DNA from: JANWVO01 sp037446555
GTDB taxonomy: Bacteria; Acidobacteriota; Terriglobia; Bryobacterales; Bryobacteraceae
Length of the DNA: 64,000 bases
Direction: 5' to 3'
Assembly (NCBI GenBank): GCA_037446555.1
Contig: JBBIIK010000006.1
Coordinates: 1 to 64,000 of the forward strand
Shown here: piece after piece, positions 51,298 to 60,200 of the stretch
Layout of the letters: every line of letters starts with the position of its first letter
Numbering within the stretch: position 1 is the stretch's first letter
The notes under the pieces: generated by a model
Seen by the model: only the letters and a program-made list of their open reading frames with translations
Told to the model about the DNA's origin: nothing
Databases searched by the model: none
Position numbers and translations under genes: made by a program

Positions 51298-54126
51298 ATG
51301 AAGGACCGCGTCGACTCTCTCAGCATCCGGGGTGCGCGTGTCCACAATCTGAAGGGCATCTCGCTCGACCTGCCGCACAACCGCCTCACCGTCGTCACGG
51401 GCGTCTCGGGATCGGGCAAGTCCTCGCTGGTCTTCGACACCATTTACGCCGAAGGGCAGCGGCGCTATGTGGAGAGCCTCTCGGCCTACGCGCGGCAGTT
51501 CCTCGAGCGGATGGAGAAGCCCGCCATCGACGAGATCGAAGGCATCGCGCCCCCGGTGGCCATCCGTCAGAAGAACACCACGCGCAACCCGCGCTCCACT
51601 GTCGCCACCGCGACGGAAATCCACGACTACCTGCGGCTCCTGTTCGCGCGCGCCGGCGAAACCTGGTGCCCGCAGTGCGGCGTCCGCGTCGAGCGCGACA
51701 CCGTCGATCCGGTCGCGCAGAAGATGCTCTCGCAGCCGGAGGGCTCGCGCTGGTACGCCTTGTTCCCCGTCCGTCTGGCGCCGGGCGCCAAGCCGGATGT
51801 GCTCAAGGACCATCTGGCCGATCTCCGCCGCCGCGGCTTCACGCGGCTCTACCAGCAGGGACGCGTCTTCGAGTTCTCCACTCCAGAATCGCTGCTTGAG
51901 ATGCACTTCGGCCAGCCTTTCTTCGTTCTGGTGGACCGGCTCGTGATCCGCCCGGACCAGAAGCAGCGCATCGTGGACACGCTCGAGATCTGCTACCGCG
52001 AGGCGGGCGAGGCCATTTTCGAGCAGGCGGGCGAAAGCCAGCCCGTGCGTTTGCGCTTCTCCGAACAGTTCGCCTGCAAGCAGTGCGGGCGCGCCTTCCC
52101 CGCGCCGGAGCCGTCCCTGTTCAGCTTCAATAACCCGTGGGGCGCGTGCCCGGAGTGCCAGGGCTTCGGCCGCACCATCGACTACGACATGGATCTCGTG
52201 GTGCCCGACCCGTTGCTTTCCATCGCCGAGGGCGCCATCGAGCCGTGGACCCGCCCGCAATACGAGTGGGTGCTCGAGGACTTCTCCGCGCGCCGCCGCC
52301 GCGACGTGCGCCTCCGCGTCCCCTACTCCGAGCTGTCTCCGCAGGAGAAAGAAATCGTCCGCGAGGAGGTGCGTGCCTTCTTTCAGGAGGTCGAGCGCAA
52401 GAAGTACAAGGTCCACGTCCGCGTCTTCCTCAGCCGCTACCGCGGCTATGCCACCTGCAGCAAATGCGCCGGCGCGCGGCTGCGAGAGGAGGCGCTGAAC
52501 GTGCGCGCCGGCGGCAAGTCCATCGCCGAGGTATCCCGGATGAACATCGGCGATGCGCGGCGGTTCTTCACCGAACTACAGCTTGCGCCGGAGCAGGCTG
52601 CCGTCGCATCGCGCGTGCTCGAGGAAATCCGCCAGCGGCTCGGTTTCCTTGAAAACGTCGGGCTCGACTATCTGACGCTCGACCGCCTCGCGATGACACT
52701 CTCCGGCGGGGAGGCGCAGCGCATCCAGCTCGCCACGTGCCTCGGCTCGAGGCTCGCCGGCGCCATCTATGTGCTCGACGAGCCCTCCATCGGGCTGCAT
52801 CCGCGCGACACGGCGCGGCTCATCGGCATCCTCGAAGAACTCCGGGATCTGGGCAACACCGTGCTCGTGGTGGAGCATGACGCCGACGTGATGCGGGCGG
52901 CGGATCACATTGTCGATCTGGGTCCGGGCGCGGGTGAGCTCGGCGGGGAAGTAGTCTTCCAGGGATCGCTGCGCGAAATGCTGGAAAACGGCGGCAGCCG
53001 CCGCGTGGAGACCTTGACGGCGCGTTACTTGCGTGGCGAGGCGCGCACCTCGCACAAGACGTTTCGCAAGGCGCCGCAGTCGGGGCAGTGGGTGCGGTTC
53101 CTCGGCTGCCGCGCGCACAACCTGAAGGGGATCGATGTCGAAATCCCGCTCGGGCTGATGACCGTGGTGACAGGCGTCTCCGGCTCCGGCAAGTCCACGC
53201 TCGTGCATGACGTGATCTACCGCAGCCTGCTGGGGCGCTACCAGCGCGACCTTTCGGTGGCGCAAGAAGATTCGGAGTTTGATTCGTCACTGTCACGCCA
53301 GACCTGCCGTCGCGTGGAAGGAGCGGCGCTGGTGCGCGGGCTGGTGCTGGTGGATCAGTCGCCCATTGGGCGCACGCCGCGCTCCAACCCGGTGACCTAT
53401 ACCAAGGCTTTCGATCCGATCCGCGATCTGTTCGCCTCCACGCCCGAAGCGGTGAAGCGCGGCTACACTGCGGGGCGCTTTTCGTTCAATGTCAGCGGCG
53501 GGCGATGCGAAACTTGCCAGGGCGACGGTGCCGTGACGGTCGAGATGCAATTTCTCGCCGACGTGGAGCTGGTGTGCGAGGACTGCCGCGGCACGCGCTA
53601 CAAGCAGCAGATCCTCGATGTCCGCTACAAGGGGCTGAACATCCACGAAGTGCTGCAGCTCACCGTGCGCGAGGCGCTGCAATTCTTCTCGGGCCATTCA
53701 AAGATCACTTCCCGTCTTCAGCCGCTGGCGGACGTCGGTCTGGGGTATCTGCGGCTCGGCCAGAGCGCCACCACGCTTTCCGGCGGTGAGGCGCAGCGTG
53801 TGAAGCTCGCCAGCCACTTGTCCCAAAGCGACGTTGCCGGGTGCCTGTTCTTGTTCGATGAGCCGACCACTGGTCTGCATTTTGACGACATCGCCAAACT
53901 GCTGGACGCGATGGACCGCCTGGTGCTGCGCGCGGCGAGCGTCCTGATCATCGAACACAACCTTGAGGTGATCCGCCACGCCGATTGGGTCATCGACCTC
54001 GGCCCAGAGGGCGGCGATCGCGGCGGCCGCATCGTTGCCGCCGGCGCCCCGGAGCAGATCGCCCGGTGCCCCGACTCCTGGACCGGCCGCTTCCTCCGCC
54101 CCCTCCTCGCGAAGGGGACAGCCTGA
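51298..54126 (+). CDS. uvrA: Excinuclease ABC subunit A
   Basis: The 942-residue protein has two ABC ATPase modules (Walker A GVSGSGKSS at about 35-43 and again near 625), signatures LSGGEAQRIQLA and LSGGEAQRVKLA, and zinc-binding cysteine pairs (CPQCG, CKQCG, CETCQ/CEDCRG). It is the damage-recognition subunit of nucleotide excision repair. The last three codons and the TGA stop fall inside the left inverted-repeat arm of the element at 54114, so the original C-terminus was probably different. It is divergent from mutY. Confidence 0.94.
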   Translation: MKDRVDSLSIRGARVHNLKGISLDLPHNRLTVVTGVSGSGKSSLVFDTIYAEGQRRYVESLSAYARQFLERMEKPAIDEIEGIAPPVAIRQKNTTRNPRSTVATATEIHDYLRLLFARAGETWCPQCGVRVERDTVDPVAQKMLSQPEGSRWYALFPVRLAPGAKPDVLKDHLADLRRRGFTRLYQQGRVFEFSTPESLLEMHFGQPFFVLVDRLVIRPDQKQRIVDTLEICYREAGEAIFEQAGESQPVRLRFSEQFACKQCGRAFPAPEPSLFSFNNPWGACPECQGFGRTIDYDMDLVVPDPLLSIAEGAIEPWTRPQYEWVLEDFSARRRRDVRLRVPYSELSPQEKEIVREEVRAFFQEVERKKYKVHVRVFLSRYRGYATCSKCAGARLREEALNVRAGGKSIAEVSRMNIGDARRFFTELQLAPEQAAVASRVLEEIRQRLGFLENVGLDYLTLDRLAMTLSGGEAQRIQLATCLGSRLAGAIYVLDEPSIGLHPRDTARLIGILEELRDLGNTVLVVEHDADVMRAADHIVDLGPGAGELGGEVVFQGSLREMLENGGSRRVETLTARYLRGEARTSHKTFRKAPQSGQWVRFLGCRAHNLKGIDVEIPLGLMTVVTGVSGSGKSTLVHDVIYRSLLGRYQRDLSVAQEDSEFDSSLSRQTCRRVEGAALVRGLVLVDQSPIGRTPRSNPVTYTKAFDPIRDLFASTPEAVKRGYTAGRFSFNVSGGRCETCQGDGAVTVEMQFLADVELVCEDCRGTRYKQQILDVRYKGLNIHEVLQLTVREALQFFSGHSKITSRLQPLADVGLGYLRLGQSATTLSGGEAQRVKLASHLSQSDVAGCLFLFDEPTTGLHFDDIAKLLDAMDRLVLRAASVLIIEHNLEVIRHADWVIDLGPEGGDRGGRIVAAGAPEQIARCPDSWTGRFLRPLLAKGTA

Positions 54127-54166
54127 TACGGCGAGTTCGCGTATTTTCCAAGGGGACGGAGCGCTC
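54114..54166 (+). repeat. Left arm of 53-bp inverted repeat
   Basis: It begins GGGGACAGCCTGATACGGCG, is complementary to 54893-54945 in 52 of 53 bases, and contains the final codons of uvrA. Confidence 0.93.
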
Positions 54167-54195
54167 CGTCCCCTTCGCAGTTCTCCGCCCTGCGC

Positions 54196-54880
54196 GCTCA
54201 CTGCCGGGTTGGAATACCTCAAAATTACCGCTGCGTCGCACCCGTCGTCCCTTGCCACCCAACCCAGAACGGTGCCAGCGGCAAGCGCATCTGCTTTACC
54301 GGCCCAGAACGCAGAACCTACTTGAAGATGCCCGCCTCCCGCAGGGACGAAGCCGGCGTGCGCATCCTCGCCTGGCGCCTGACTTCAAACCGCGTTCACG
54401 TCGTCGCGTTCTCCGAGGCCGAGGACTCGCCCACCGTTATGCTGCGCCGCGTCCTCGGCCGCTGCGCGTAAATGCTGAAAGCGCGTCTGGACAGGACCGC
54501 ACAACCGTTCCAGACCTGCTTCTTCGGCTGATCGCTGGAGACGGCGCGCCTGTAGCGGGCGCTCGAACATGTGCAACGCAAGCCGCTGCGGGCGGGCAGG
54601 GTGGAATGGGCTGAAAATTCCCGGTGGTCGAGCACGATGGTGCGTTAGGGAAGGGGAGAGGCCGGGCTCGGATTGGCGGATGAGTGCTTTGGGCATTAGC
54701 ACGCGGGCGCGGGAGCGTGGGCGAGCTGCTGATCAGGTCGGAGGAGCTGGAGGCGTTGTGGCTCCTGCGATGATGTACTCTTGCAGGGCATCCTTCTGAG
54801 GGCGAGGGCTTCCCGTCAGAGATCGAAGGGCGGTTCAGCCAGGCAGGAGGCACCGGGTTAGGCCGAATCGCCCGGATTTC
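54196..54880 (+). pseudogene. Decayed REP-associated tyrosine transposase (Y1/IS200-like)
   Basis: In the frame of 54286 the sequence reads as a transposase: RICFTGPERRTYLKM, then AGVRILAWRLTSNRVHVVAF, MLRRVLGRCA, ARLDRTAQPFQTCFF, and ALEHVQRKPLRAGRVEWAE with SRWSS. These match the RAYT/Y1 transposase pattern (NHVHLV; ARLDRTGHLWQNRFF; YVERNPVRAGLV). The frame is broken by stops at 54469, 54529 and 54553. The first His of the HUH motif NHVH is now Arg (54391-54393), so the enzyme is inactive. There is no ribosome site. It lies inside the inverted repeats. Confidence 0.8.
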
Positions 54881-54892
54881 GCGAACCTGTCA

Positions 54893-54945
54893 GAGCGCTC
54901 CGTCCCCTTGGAAAATACGCCAACTCGCCGTATCAGGCTGTCCCC
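54893..54945 (-). repeat. Right arm of 53-bp inverted repeat
   Basis: It matches the left arm in reverse complement (52 of 53 bases). The inner palindrome is only half-kept here, because the bases before GAGCGCTCC do not complete it. Confidence 0.93.
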
Positions 54946-54973
54946 CTGAATGTGGGATGATGGCCGCACCAGC

Positions 54974-55888
54974 ATGCGCCGCAGATCGTTCCTTGCCGTC
55001 ATTCCCGCGGCTTTCGCTTCCGAAGCCGCCGCCCTCCAGCCGGATCCGCGAGCCGAGATCGGGCGCGAAATCTCTTCCTTCGATGGAAACGTCTTCCTCT
55101 ACGCCCGCAACCTCGCCACTGGCGCCGCGTTCGGCTGGCGCGAGGACGAGCGCGTGCGCACCGCCAGCACCATCAAGCTGCCCATCATGGCCGCCGTCTT
55201 CGCCCACGTTCGCGCGGGCAAGGCCCGATGGGACGAGCCAATCGAACTGCGCGAACAGGACAAGGTCTCCGGCTCCGGCATCCTCCACGAACTCTCCCCC
55301 GGCGTGCGCCTCCCCCTGAGGGATCTGGTCCGCCTCATGATCGTCGTCAGCGACAACACGGCCACCAACCTCGTCCTCGACCGCATCTCCGCCGACGCCG
55401 TCAATGCTTTTCTCGATACTCTCGGCCTGAAACAGACCCGCTCTCTGCGCAAGGTGCGCGGTGACGGCACGGACCTCAAGGCCCCTTCCGGTTGGAGCCA
55501 GGCCGGCCTTCGGGAAGAGAACCGCCGCTTCGGGCTCGGCGTCTCCACCTCGCGCGAAATGGTCGAACTGCTCGCTCTGCTCGATCAGGGCAAGGTCGTC
55601 TCCCCGGAAGACTCGCGCCAAATGCTTGCGATCCTCGAACGCCAACAATACAAGGACGGCATCGGCCGCAAGCTCGCCGCCTACAAAGTCGCCAGCAAGA
55701 GCGGCGCGCTCGACGCCCTTCGCTCCGATGTTGGCATCGTCTCCATGCCGCACGCGAAGGTCGCGATGGCGATCACTGTGGACGGCATGAAACAGGTGGA
55801 CTACACGGAAGACAACCCGGGGCTGCTACTCATCGCCCGGTTGGCGCGCCTGTTGGTCGATCTGCTAGCGCCCGCGCCACGGGCCTGA
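54974..55888 (+). CDS. Class A beta-lactamase-type serine hydrolase
   Basis: The 304-residue protein (from the ATG at 54974, which begins a twin-arginine-type leader MRRRSFLAVIPAAFAS) has S65-T-I-K68, S126-D-N128 and K242-S-G244, the S-x-x-K, SDN and KTG-type motifs of penicillin-binding/beta-lactamase serine enzymes. By family it hydrolyses beta-lactam rings in the periplasm, but close relatives also act on other substrates. An ATG at 54950, 8 codons earlier, would lie 4 bases after the repeat arm, without a clear ribosome site. The insertion may have separated it from its promoter. No nearby regulator is seen. Confidence 0.8.
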   Translation: MRRRSFLAVIPAAFASEAAALQPDPRAEIGREISSFDGNVFLYARNLATGAAFGWREDERVRTASTIKLPIMAAVFAHVRAGKARWDEPIELREQDKVSGSGILHELSPGVRLPLRDLVRLMIVVSDNTATNLVLDRISADAVNAFLDTLGLKQTRSLRKVRGDGTDLKAPSGWSQAGLREENRRFGLGVSTSREMVELLALLDQGKVVSPEDSRQMLAILERQQYKDGIGRKLAAYKVASKSGALDALRSDVGIVSMPHAKVAMAITVDGMKQVDYTEDNPGLLLIARLARLLVDLLAPAPRA

Positions 55889-55902
55889 AAACGATTCAGC
55901 TC

Positions 55903-56385
55903 CTATTTGTCTTTGGCGACCGCCGCATAGCGCGCGCCCGTCGCGCGAACATAATCCGCCGGGCTCAAAAGCACCTGCACGCCCCTCGCGCCTGCCGACA
56001 CCGAAATGCGGTCATATAGCTGCGCGAACTCGTCCAGAAATACCGGATACTCCTTCCGGCAGGCGAGCGCCGTCACCCCGCCCCGCACGTAGCCCGTCAG
56101 CGGCTGCACTTCCCTCAGCGGCACGACGTCCGCCCGCCGGTCGCCCAGGGCGCGCGCCAGCGCCTTCAGGTCCAGCTCCGCATTGCCGGGGATCACCGCC
56201 AGGCACACGCCCGACCGCTCGCCCCGCGCCACCAGCGTCTTGAACGTCTGTTCCACTGGAAAGCCGATCTTGCGCGCCACCGTTTCCGCGGATAGATCGT
56301 CCGGGTCCACCTCGTATGTGCGAACCTCGTACTCGATGCCCAGGCTGTCCAGCAGCCGCATGGCGTTGGTCTTGGGCGCGGACAT
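55903..56385 (-). CDS. ybaK: YbaK/EbsC-type aminoacyl-tRNA deacylase
   Basis: The 160-residue protein has the YbaK-fold blocks: GFPVEQTFKTLVARG (with the conserved lysine), AVIPGNAELDLKALARALGDRRADVVP and GYVRGGVTALACRKEYPVFLDE. Members edit mischarged Cys-tRNA(Pro) or related tRNAs. The ATG at 56385 begins the domain (MSAPKTNAMRLLDSLG); a longer open frame above it is shadow. It is convergent with the beta-lactamase gene and divergent from the gene at 56407, with about 21 bases between the starts. Confidence 0.88.
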   Translation of the reverse strand: MSAPKTNAMRLLDSLGIEYEVRTYEVDPDDLSAETVARKIGFPVEQTFKTLVARGERSGVCLAVIPGNAELDLKALARALGDRRADVVPLREVQPLTGYVRGGVTALACRKEYPVFLDEFAQLYDRISVSAGARGVQVLLSPADYVRATGARYAAVAKDK

Positions 56386-56406
56386 CGATTCGATGGTACA
56401 CAAGGA

Positions 56407-57264
56407 ATGATGCGGGTCAAAAAGTGCGTCCTCACCGCCGCTGCCCCCTCCCAGCGGCGGCTGCCCCTGCAAATGCTCATCGACCGCGACGGCGTCGAGC
56501 GCAGCGTTCTCGCCATCCTGCTCGAGGAAGCCGCCCGGGCCGGCATGGAAGAGATCGGCGTCGTCGTCTGCCCCGGCGATGAGGCAACCTACGCCGCCGC
56601 CGCCGGCGAGCACGCCGCGCGCGTCCGCTTCATCGAACAGCCCGAACCGCGCGGCTACGCCCACGCGCTCGCCTGCGCGCGCTCCTTCACTGGCTCGGAG
56701 CCATTCCTCCACATGGTGGGCGACCACCTCTTCGTGAGCCGCGACGGCTCCGGCTGCGCCGCGCGCCTCGTCGCCGCTGCCGAACAGGAGGATTGCTCGA
56801 TTTCCGCCGTACAGCCCACCCGCGAAGGCCAGCTCACGCAATTCGGCGCCGTGGGCGGCCAGCCCGTGCCCGGCAAGCCGGGCTTGTACCGCATCGACGC
56901 CGTGCTCGAAAAGCCCACCCCCACCGAGGCCGAACAAAAAATCTTCGTCCCAGGGCTGCGGGCCGGCCACTATCTCTGCTTCTTCGGGTTGCACGTCTTC
57001 ACGCCGGCAGTCATGGCTCTGGTAGAGGGCTTGCTCGCCCGGGAATCCGGCCCGTGCACGGTTTCCGCCGCGCTCGACGAACTGGCCCGCGCGGAGCGCT
57101 ACCTTGCCCTCGAGATGCAGGACCGCCGTCATGACCTCGGCGCGCCCTACGGCCTCCTGCACGCGCAACTGGCGCTCGCCCTCGCCGGCAAGGACCGCGC
57201 CGAGATCCTCGCCTCTCTCGTCGAACTGCTGGCGCTTCAGTCCGCCGGCGGAGGGCGCGCATGA
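56407..57264 (+). CDS. GalU-like nucleotidyltransferase fold protein lacking the G-x-G-x-R loop
   Basis: The 285-residue protein follows the glucose-1-phosphate uridylyltransferase plan: FIEQPEPRGYAHALACAR (like Q-E-x-x-G-L-G-H-A), FLHMVGDHLFV (the GD metal block) and RIDAVLEKPTPTEA (the EKP loop), ending RAGHYLCFFGLHVFTPAV. But the N-terminal phosphate-binding loop, normally AAGLGTRF, reads TAAAPSQRRLPLQ, so the G-x-G-T-R signature is gone. It may be inactive, regulatory or use another mode of nucleotide binding. Its stop overlaps the next start by four bases (ATGA), so it is co-translated with the large fusion protein. Confidence 0.75.
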   Translation: MMRVKKCVLTAAAPSQRRLPLQMLIDRDGVERSVLAILLEEAARAGMEEIGVVVCPGDEATYAAAAGEHAARVRFIEQPEPRGYAHALACARSFTGSEPFLHMVGDHLFVSRDGSGCAARLVAAAEQEDCSISAVQPTREGQLTQFGAVGGQPVPGKPGLYRIDAVLEKPTPTEAEQKIFVPGLRAGHYLCFFGLHVFTPAVMALVEGLLARESGPCTVSAALDELARAERYLALEMQDRRHDLGAPYGLLHAQLALALAGKDRAEILASLVELLALQSAGGGRA

Positions 57265-60200
57265 GCCGCCTGGCCGCCATCATTGCCGCCAGCAGCGCCG
57301 AGGAGCGCAATCAGCCGCTCGATTCGCTCTGCGAGCCGCTCTCCGCGGCGGAACTGCTCGCCGAGTGCGGCGAGCTCGAGCAATTCCGCCTCCGCTCCCA
57401 AAACCTCTACGAGCGCGTGCGCGCACTCTTCTTCCTTTACGCCATCCACCGCTTCCATCTGCCCCGCCGCGCCGGCGTCCCGCCGGAAGGCCGCATCCCC
57501 TTCAGCGGCTACATCCATCTGCTCGAGCGGCGGTTCGAGGAAGCGATCCGCGAACTGCTGGCAGAGCAACATCGCCAGGGGCCCAGCGCCGCGCTCTCCA
57601 GCGCGCTTGCCGCCGCTTACCGGAGCCTCGGCTTTCAAACCCTCGCCGATCAGGTCCGCTGCAGCGTCCGCAGCACGCGCGGCAACCAGTGGATGTTCCG
57701 CACCGGCCATCCGTATGACGCGCCGCTCCGCATCCGCCGCGAGCTGCTCGCCGAAGACCCAGACACCGGGCTGCGTCCCATCCTGCGTGAAACCACGCCC
57801 GTGCGCATGGACTTCTCCCACAGCGCCTGGAGCGACATTTTCTTCCTCGGCATGGACTACCCCGAGGGCGCGCGCGTCTTCAACACATCGATCAACCTCG
57901 CCGTGCGCGGCGCCTCGGCGGGAGAGCCCCGCCCGCCCGTCGAAGCCTCCTTCCGCATCATCGACCAGCCTCTTCTGCGGCTGGTCAGTATTGATCTCGG
58001 TGCCTCCGCCGACATCCACGAAGCCTCCGAGCTGTTCGACTTCGCCCGCGATTACCTCGGCCTCCTGAAGGCGGCCGTCATCGCTTCGGGACTCATGCCA
58101 CCGGGCATGGAAGGCAGCGGGCTGGATCTGTCCGGGCTGCTGGAGCGCCTCACTGGGCGCACGGGCCTCGGCATCGAAATCGCCAGCCGGGTGCTCGACA
58201 TCCCCAAGGGCTCGCGTCTTGCAGTCTCCACCAGCCTGCTCGCCTGCCTCATTACCGCCTGCATGCGCGCTACCGGACAAGTGCGCCACCTCGAAGGAGG
58301 GCTCGAAGAAGACGAGCGGCGGATGGTGGCGGCGCGCGCCATCCTCGGCGAATGGCTGGGAGGCAGCGGCGGCGGATGGCAGGACTCCGGCGGCGTCTGG
58401 CCCGGCATGAAGCTGATCGAGGGTGTGCCGGCCAGCCCCGGCGAAGTCGAGTATGGCGTCAGCCGCGGGTGTCTCCTGCCTCGCCACCGCGTCTTCGCGC
58501 TCGACGAGATCACCGCCGGGACGCGCGCCCGGCTTCAAGAGAGCCTCGTCCTGGTGCACGGCGGCATGGCGCAGGATGTCGGCCCCGTGCTCGAGATGGT
58601 CACCGAGAAGTACCTGCTCCGCCTCGGCGGCGAATGGCGCGCGCGGCTCGAAGCATGCGGCATACTCGACGAGATCGTCGCCTGTCTCAAGCGTGGCGAC
58701 ATCCGCGGCGTCGGCGCCTGCACGCAGCGCAACTTCGAGGGGCCCATCCAGACCATCATCCCGTGGGCCGGCAACCATTACACCGATCTGCTCATCGCCG
58801 AAGCGCGCCGCGCCTTCGGCCAGGGTTTCTGGGGCTTCTGGATGCTGGGCGGCATGGCGGGCGGCGGCATGGGATTCCTGCTCGATCCGGACGCCGCCGC
58901 AACGGGGCGCGACACTCTGGGCGAGATCCTGCTCGACGCCAAACGACGGCTTGAACGCGGCGTCCCGTTCGCCATGGATCCGGTCGTCTACGACTTCTCC
59001 ATCAACGAGCGCGGAACCTGGAGCCAACTACTGCGCGGCGCGGAGGCCCTCATGCCGCACGGCTACTACACGCTGCGCGGCCCCTCCCTCCTGCGCCGCG
59101 AGGCGCGCGATCTCACTGCCGCAGAACGGCGCGAACTCGAACTGTTCGCCGCCGCCGCGCGCACGCGCCTCGAGTGGAGCGGCATGGCCTACGCCCTGTT
59201 CGAACGTCTCCTGCCCGGCTCACAGCCCGGCGCCGCCTCGAACCGGCAGGCGCTCGAAGAACTGCTCGCCTCCAACGGCTTCGACCGGGTCCAGCACGAG
59301 AAGATCCGAGCCGACCTTCGCAGCGGGCGCATCGGGCTGGCGCAAAACCGCCTGCCGGTCACTGCCCGCATCGAGGATGTCCGCGAAGGCGACGTCGCCG
59401 ACGCCCGCATCGCCGCGTCTCCCGCTCTGGTGCGCCTCGGCGAGGAAGCGCTCGCCTCGGGCTCGCTCGCCATCGTCACCCTCGCCGGCGGCATGGGCAC
59501 GCGGTGGACGCGCGGCGCAGGAGTCGTCAAGGCGCTCAACCCGTTTGTCCGCCTTGCCGGACGCTGGCGCAACTTCCTCGAAATCCACCTCGCCAAGAGC
59601 CGCCGTGCGCAACGCCGTTTCGGCGCTGCGCCCGTCCATGTCGTCACTACCAGCTTCATGACGCACGCGCCCATCGAGGCGTGGCTCGGCCGCGAGCAGA
59701 ACTATGGCTACGCCGGGCCCGTCGTGCTCTCTCCAGGACGCTCCATCGGACTTCGCCTCGTTCCCATGGCGCGCGACCTCCGCTTCGCCTGGGAGAAGAT
59801 GCCGCAGCAGGTGCTCGACGAGCAGAAACAGAAGGTCCGCGAAAGCGCCCGCGCCGCGCTCATCCAGTGGGCTGTCTCTTCCGGCGAGGGCAGCGACTAT
59901 ACCGACAACCTGCCCGGGCAGTGCGTCCACCCCGTGGGCCACTGGTACGAGATTCCCAACCTGCTCCTGAGCGGCGTCCTTCGCCAGTTGCTCGAGGAGC
60001 GCCCGCAGCTGCGCTACCTGCTGCTGCACAACATCGACACCCTCGGCGCCTGGGCCGACCCCGCACTGCTCGGCCGCCACATCGAACGCGGCGCCGCCAT
60101 GACCTGCGAGGTCACCGCCCGTGAGATGGAAGACCGCGGCGGCGGCCTGGCGCGCGTCGATGGCCGTCTGCGCCTCGTCGAGGGGCTCGCCCTGCCCGAG

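Larger units (their letters stand above)
54114..54945 (+). mobile_element. Decayed RAYT-type element bounded by 53-bp inverted repeats
   Basis: The outer arms 54114-54166 and 54893-54945 are inverted repeats of 53 bases with one mismatch (54138 against 54921). Inside, the left arm also holds a perfect 26-base palindrome (54150-54175). Between the arms is the remnant of a transposase gene. The left arm overlaps the end of uvrA and the right arm ends 4 bases before the first ATG of the beta-lactamase frame. The structure fits a REP-associated tyrosine transposase unit with its flanking palindromes; no clear target duplication is visible. Confidence 0.8.

Noticed and set aside
55903..57168. Long minus-strand ORF extending YbaK to 57168
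   Set aside because: Only the first 160 codons from 56385 have YbaK features; the rest is antisense to the 56407 gene.
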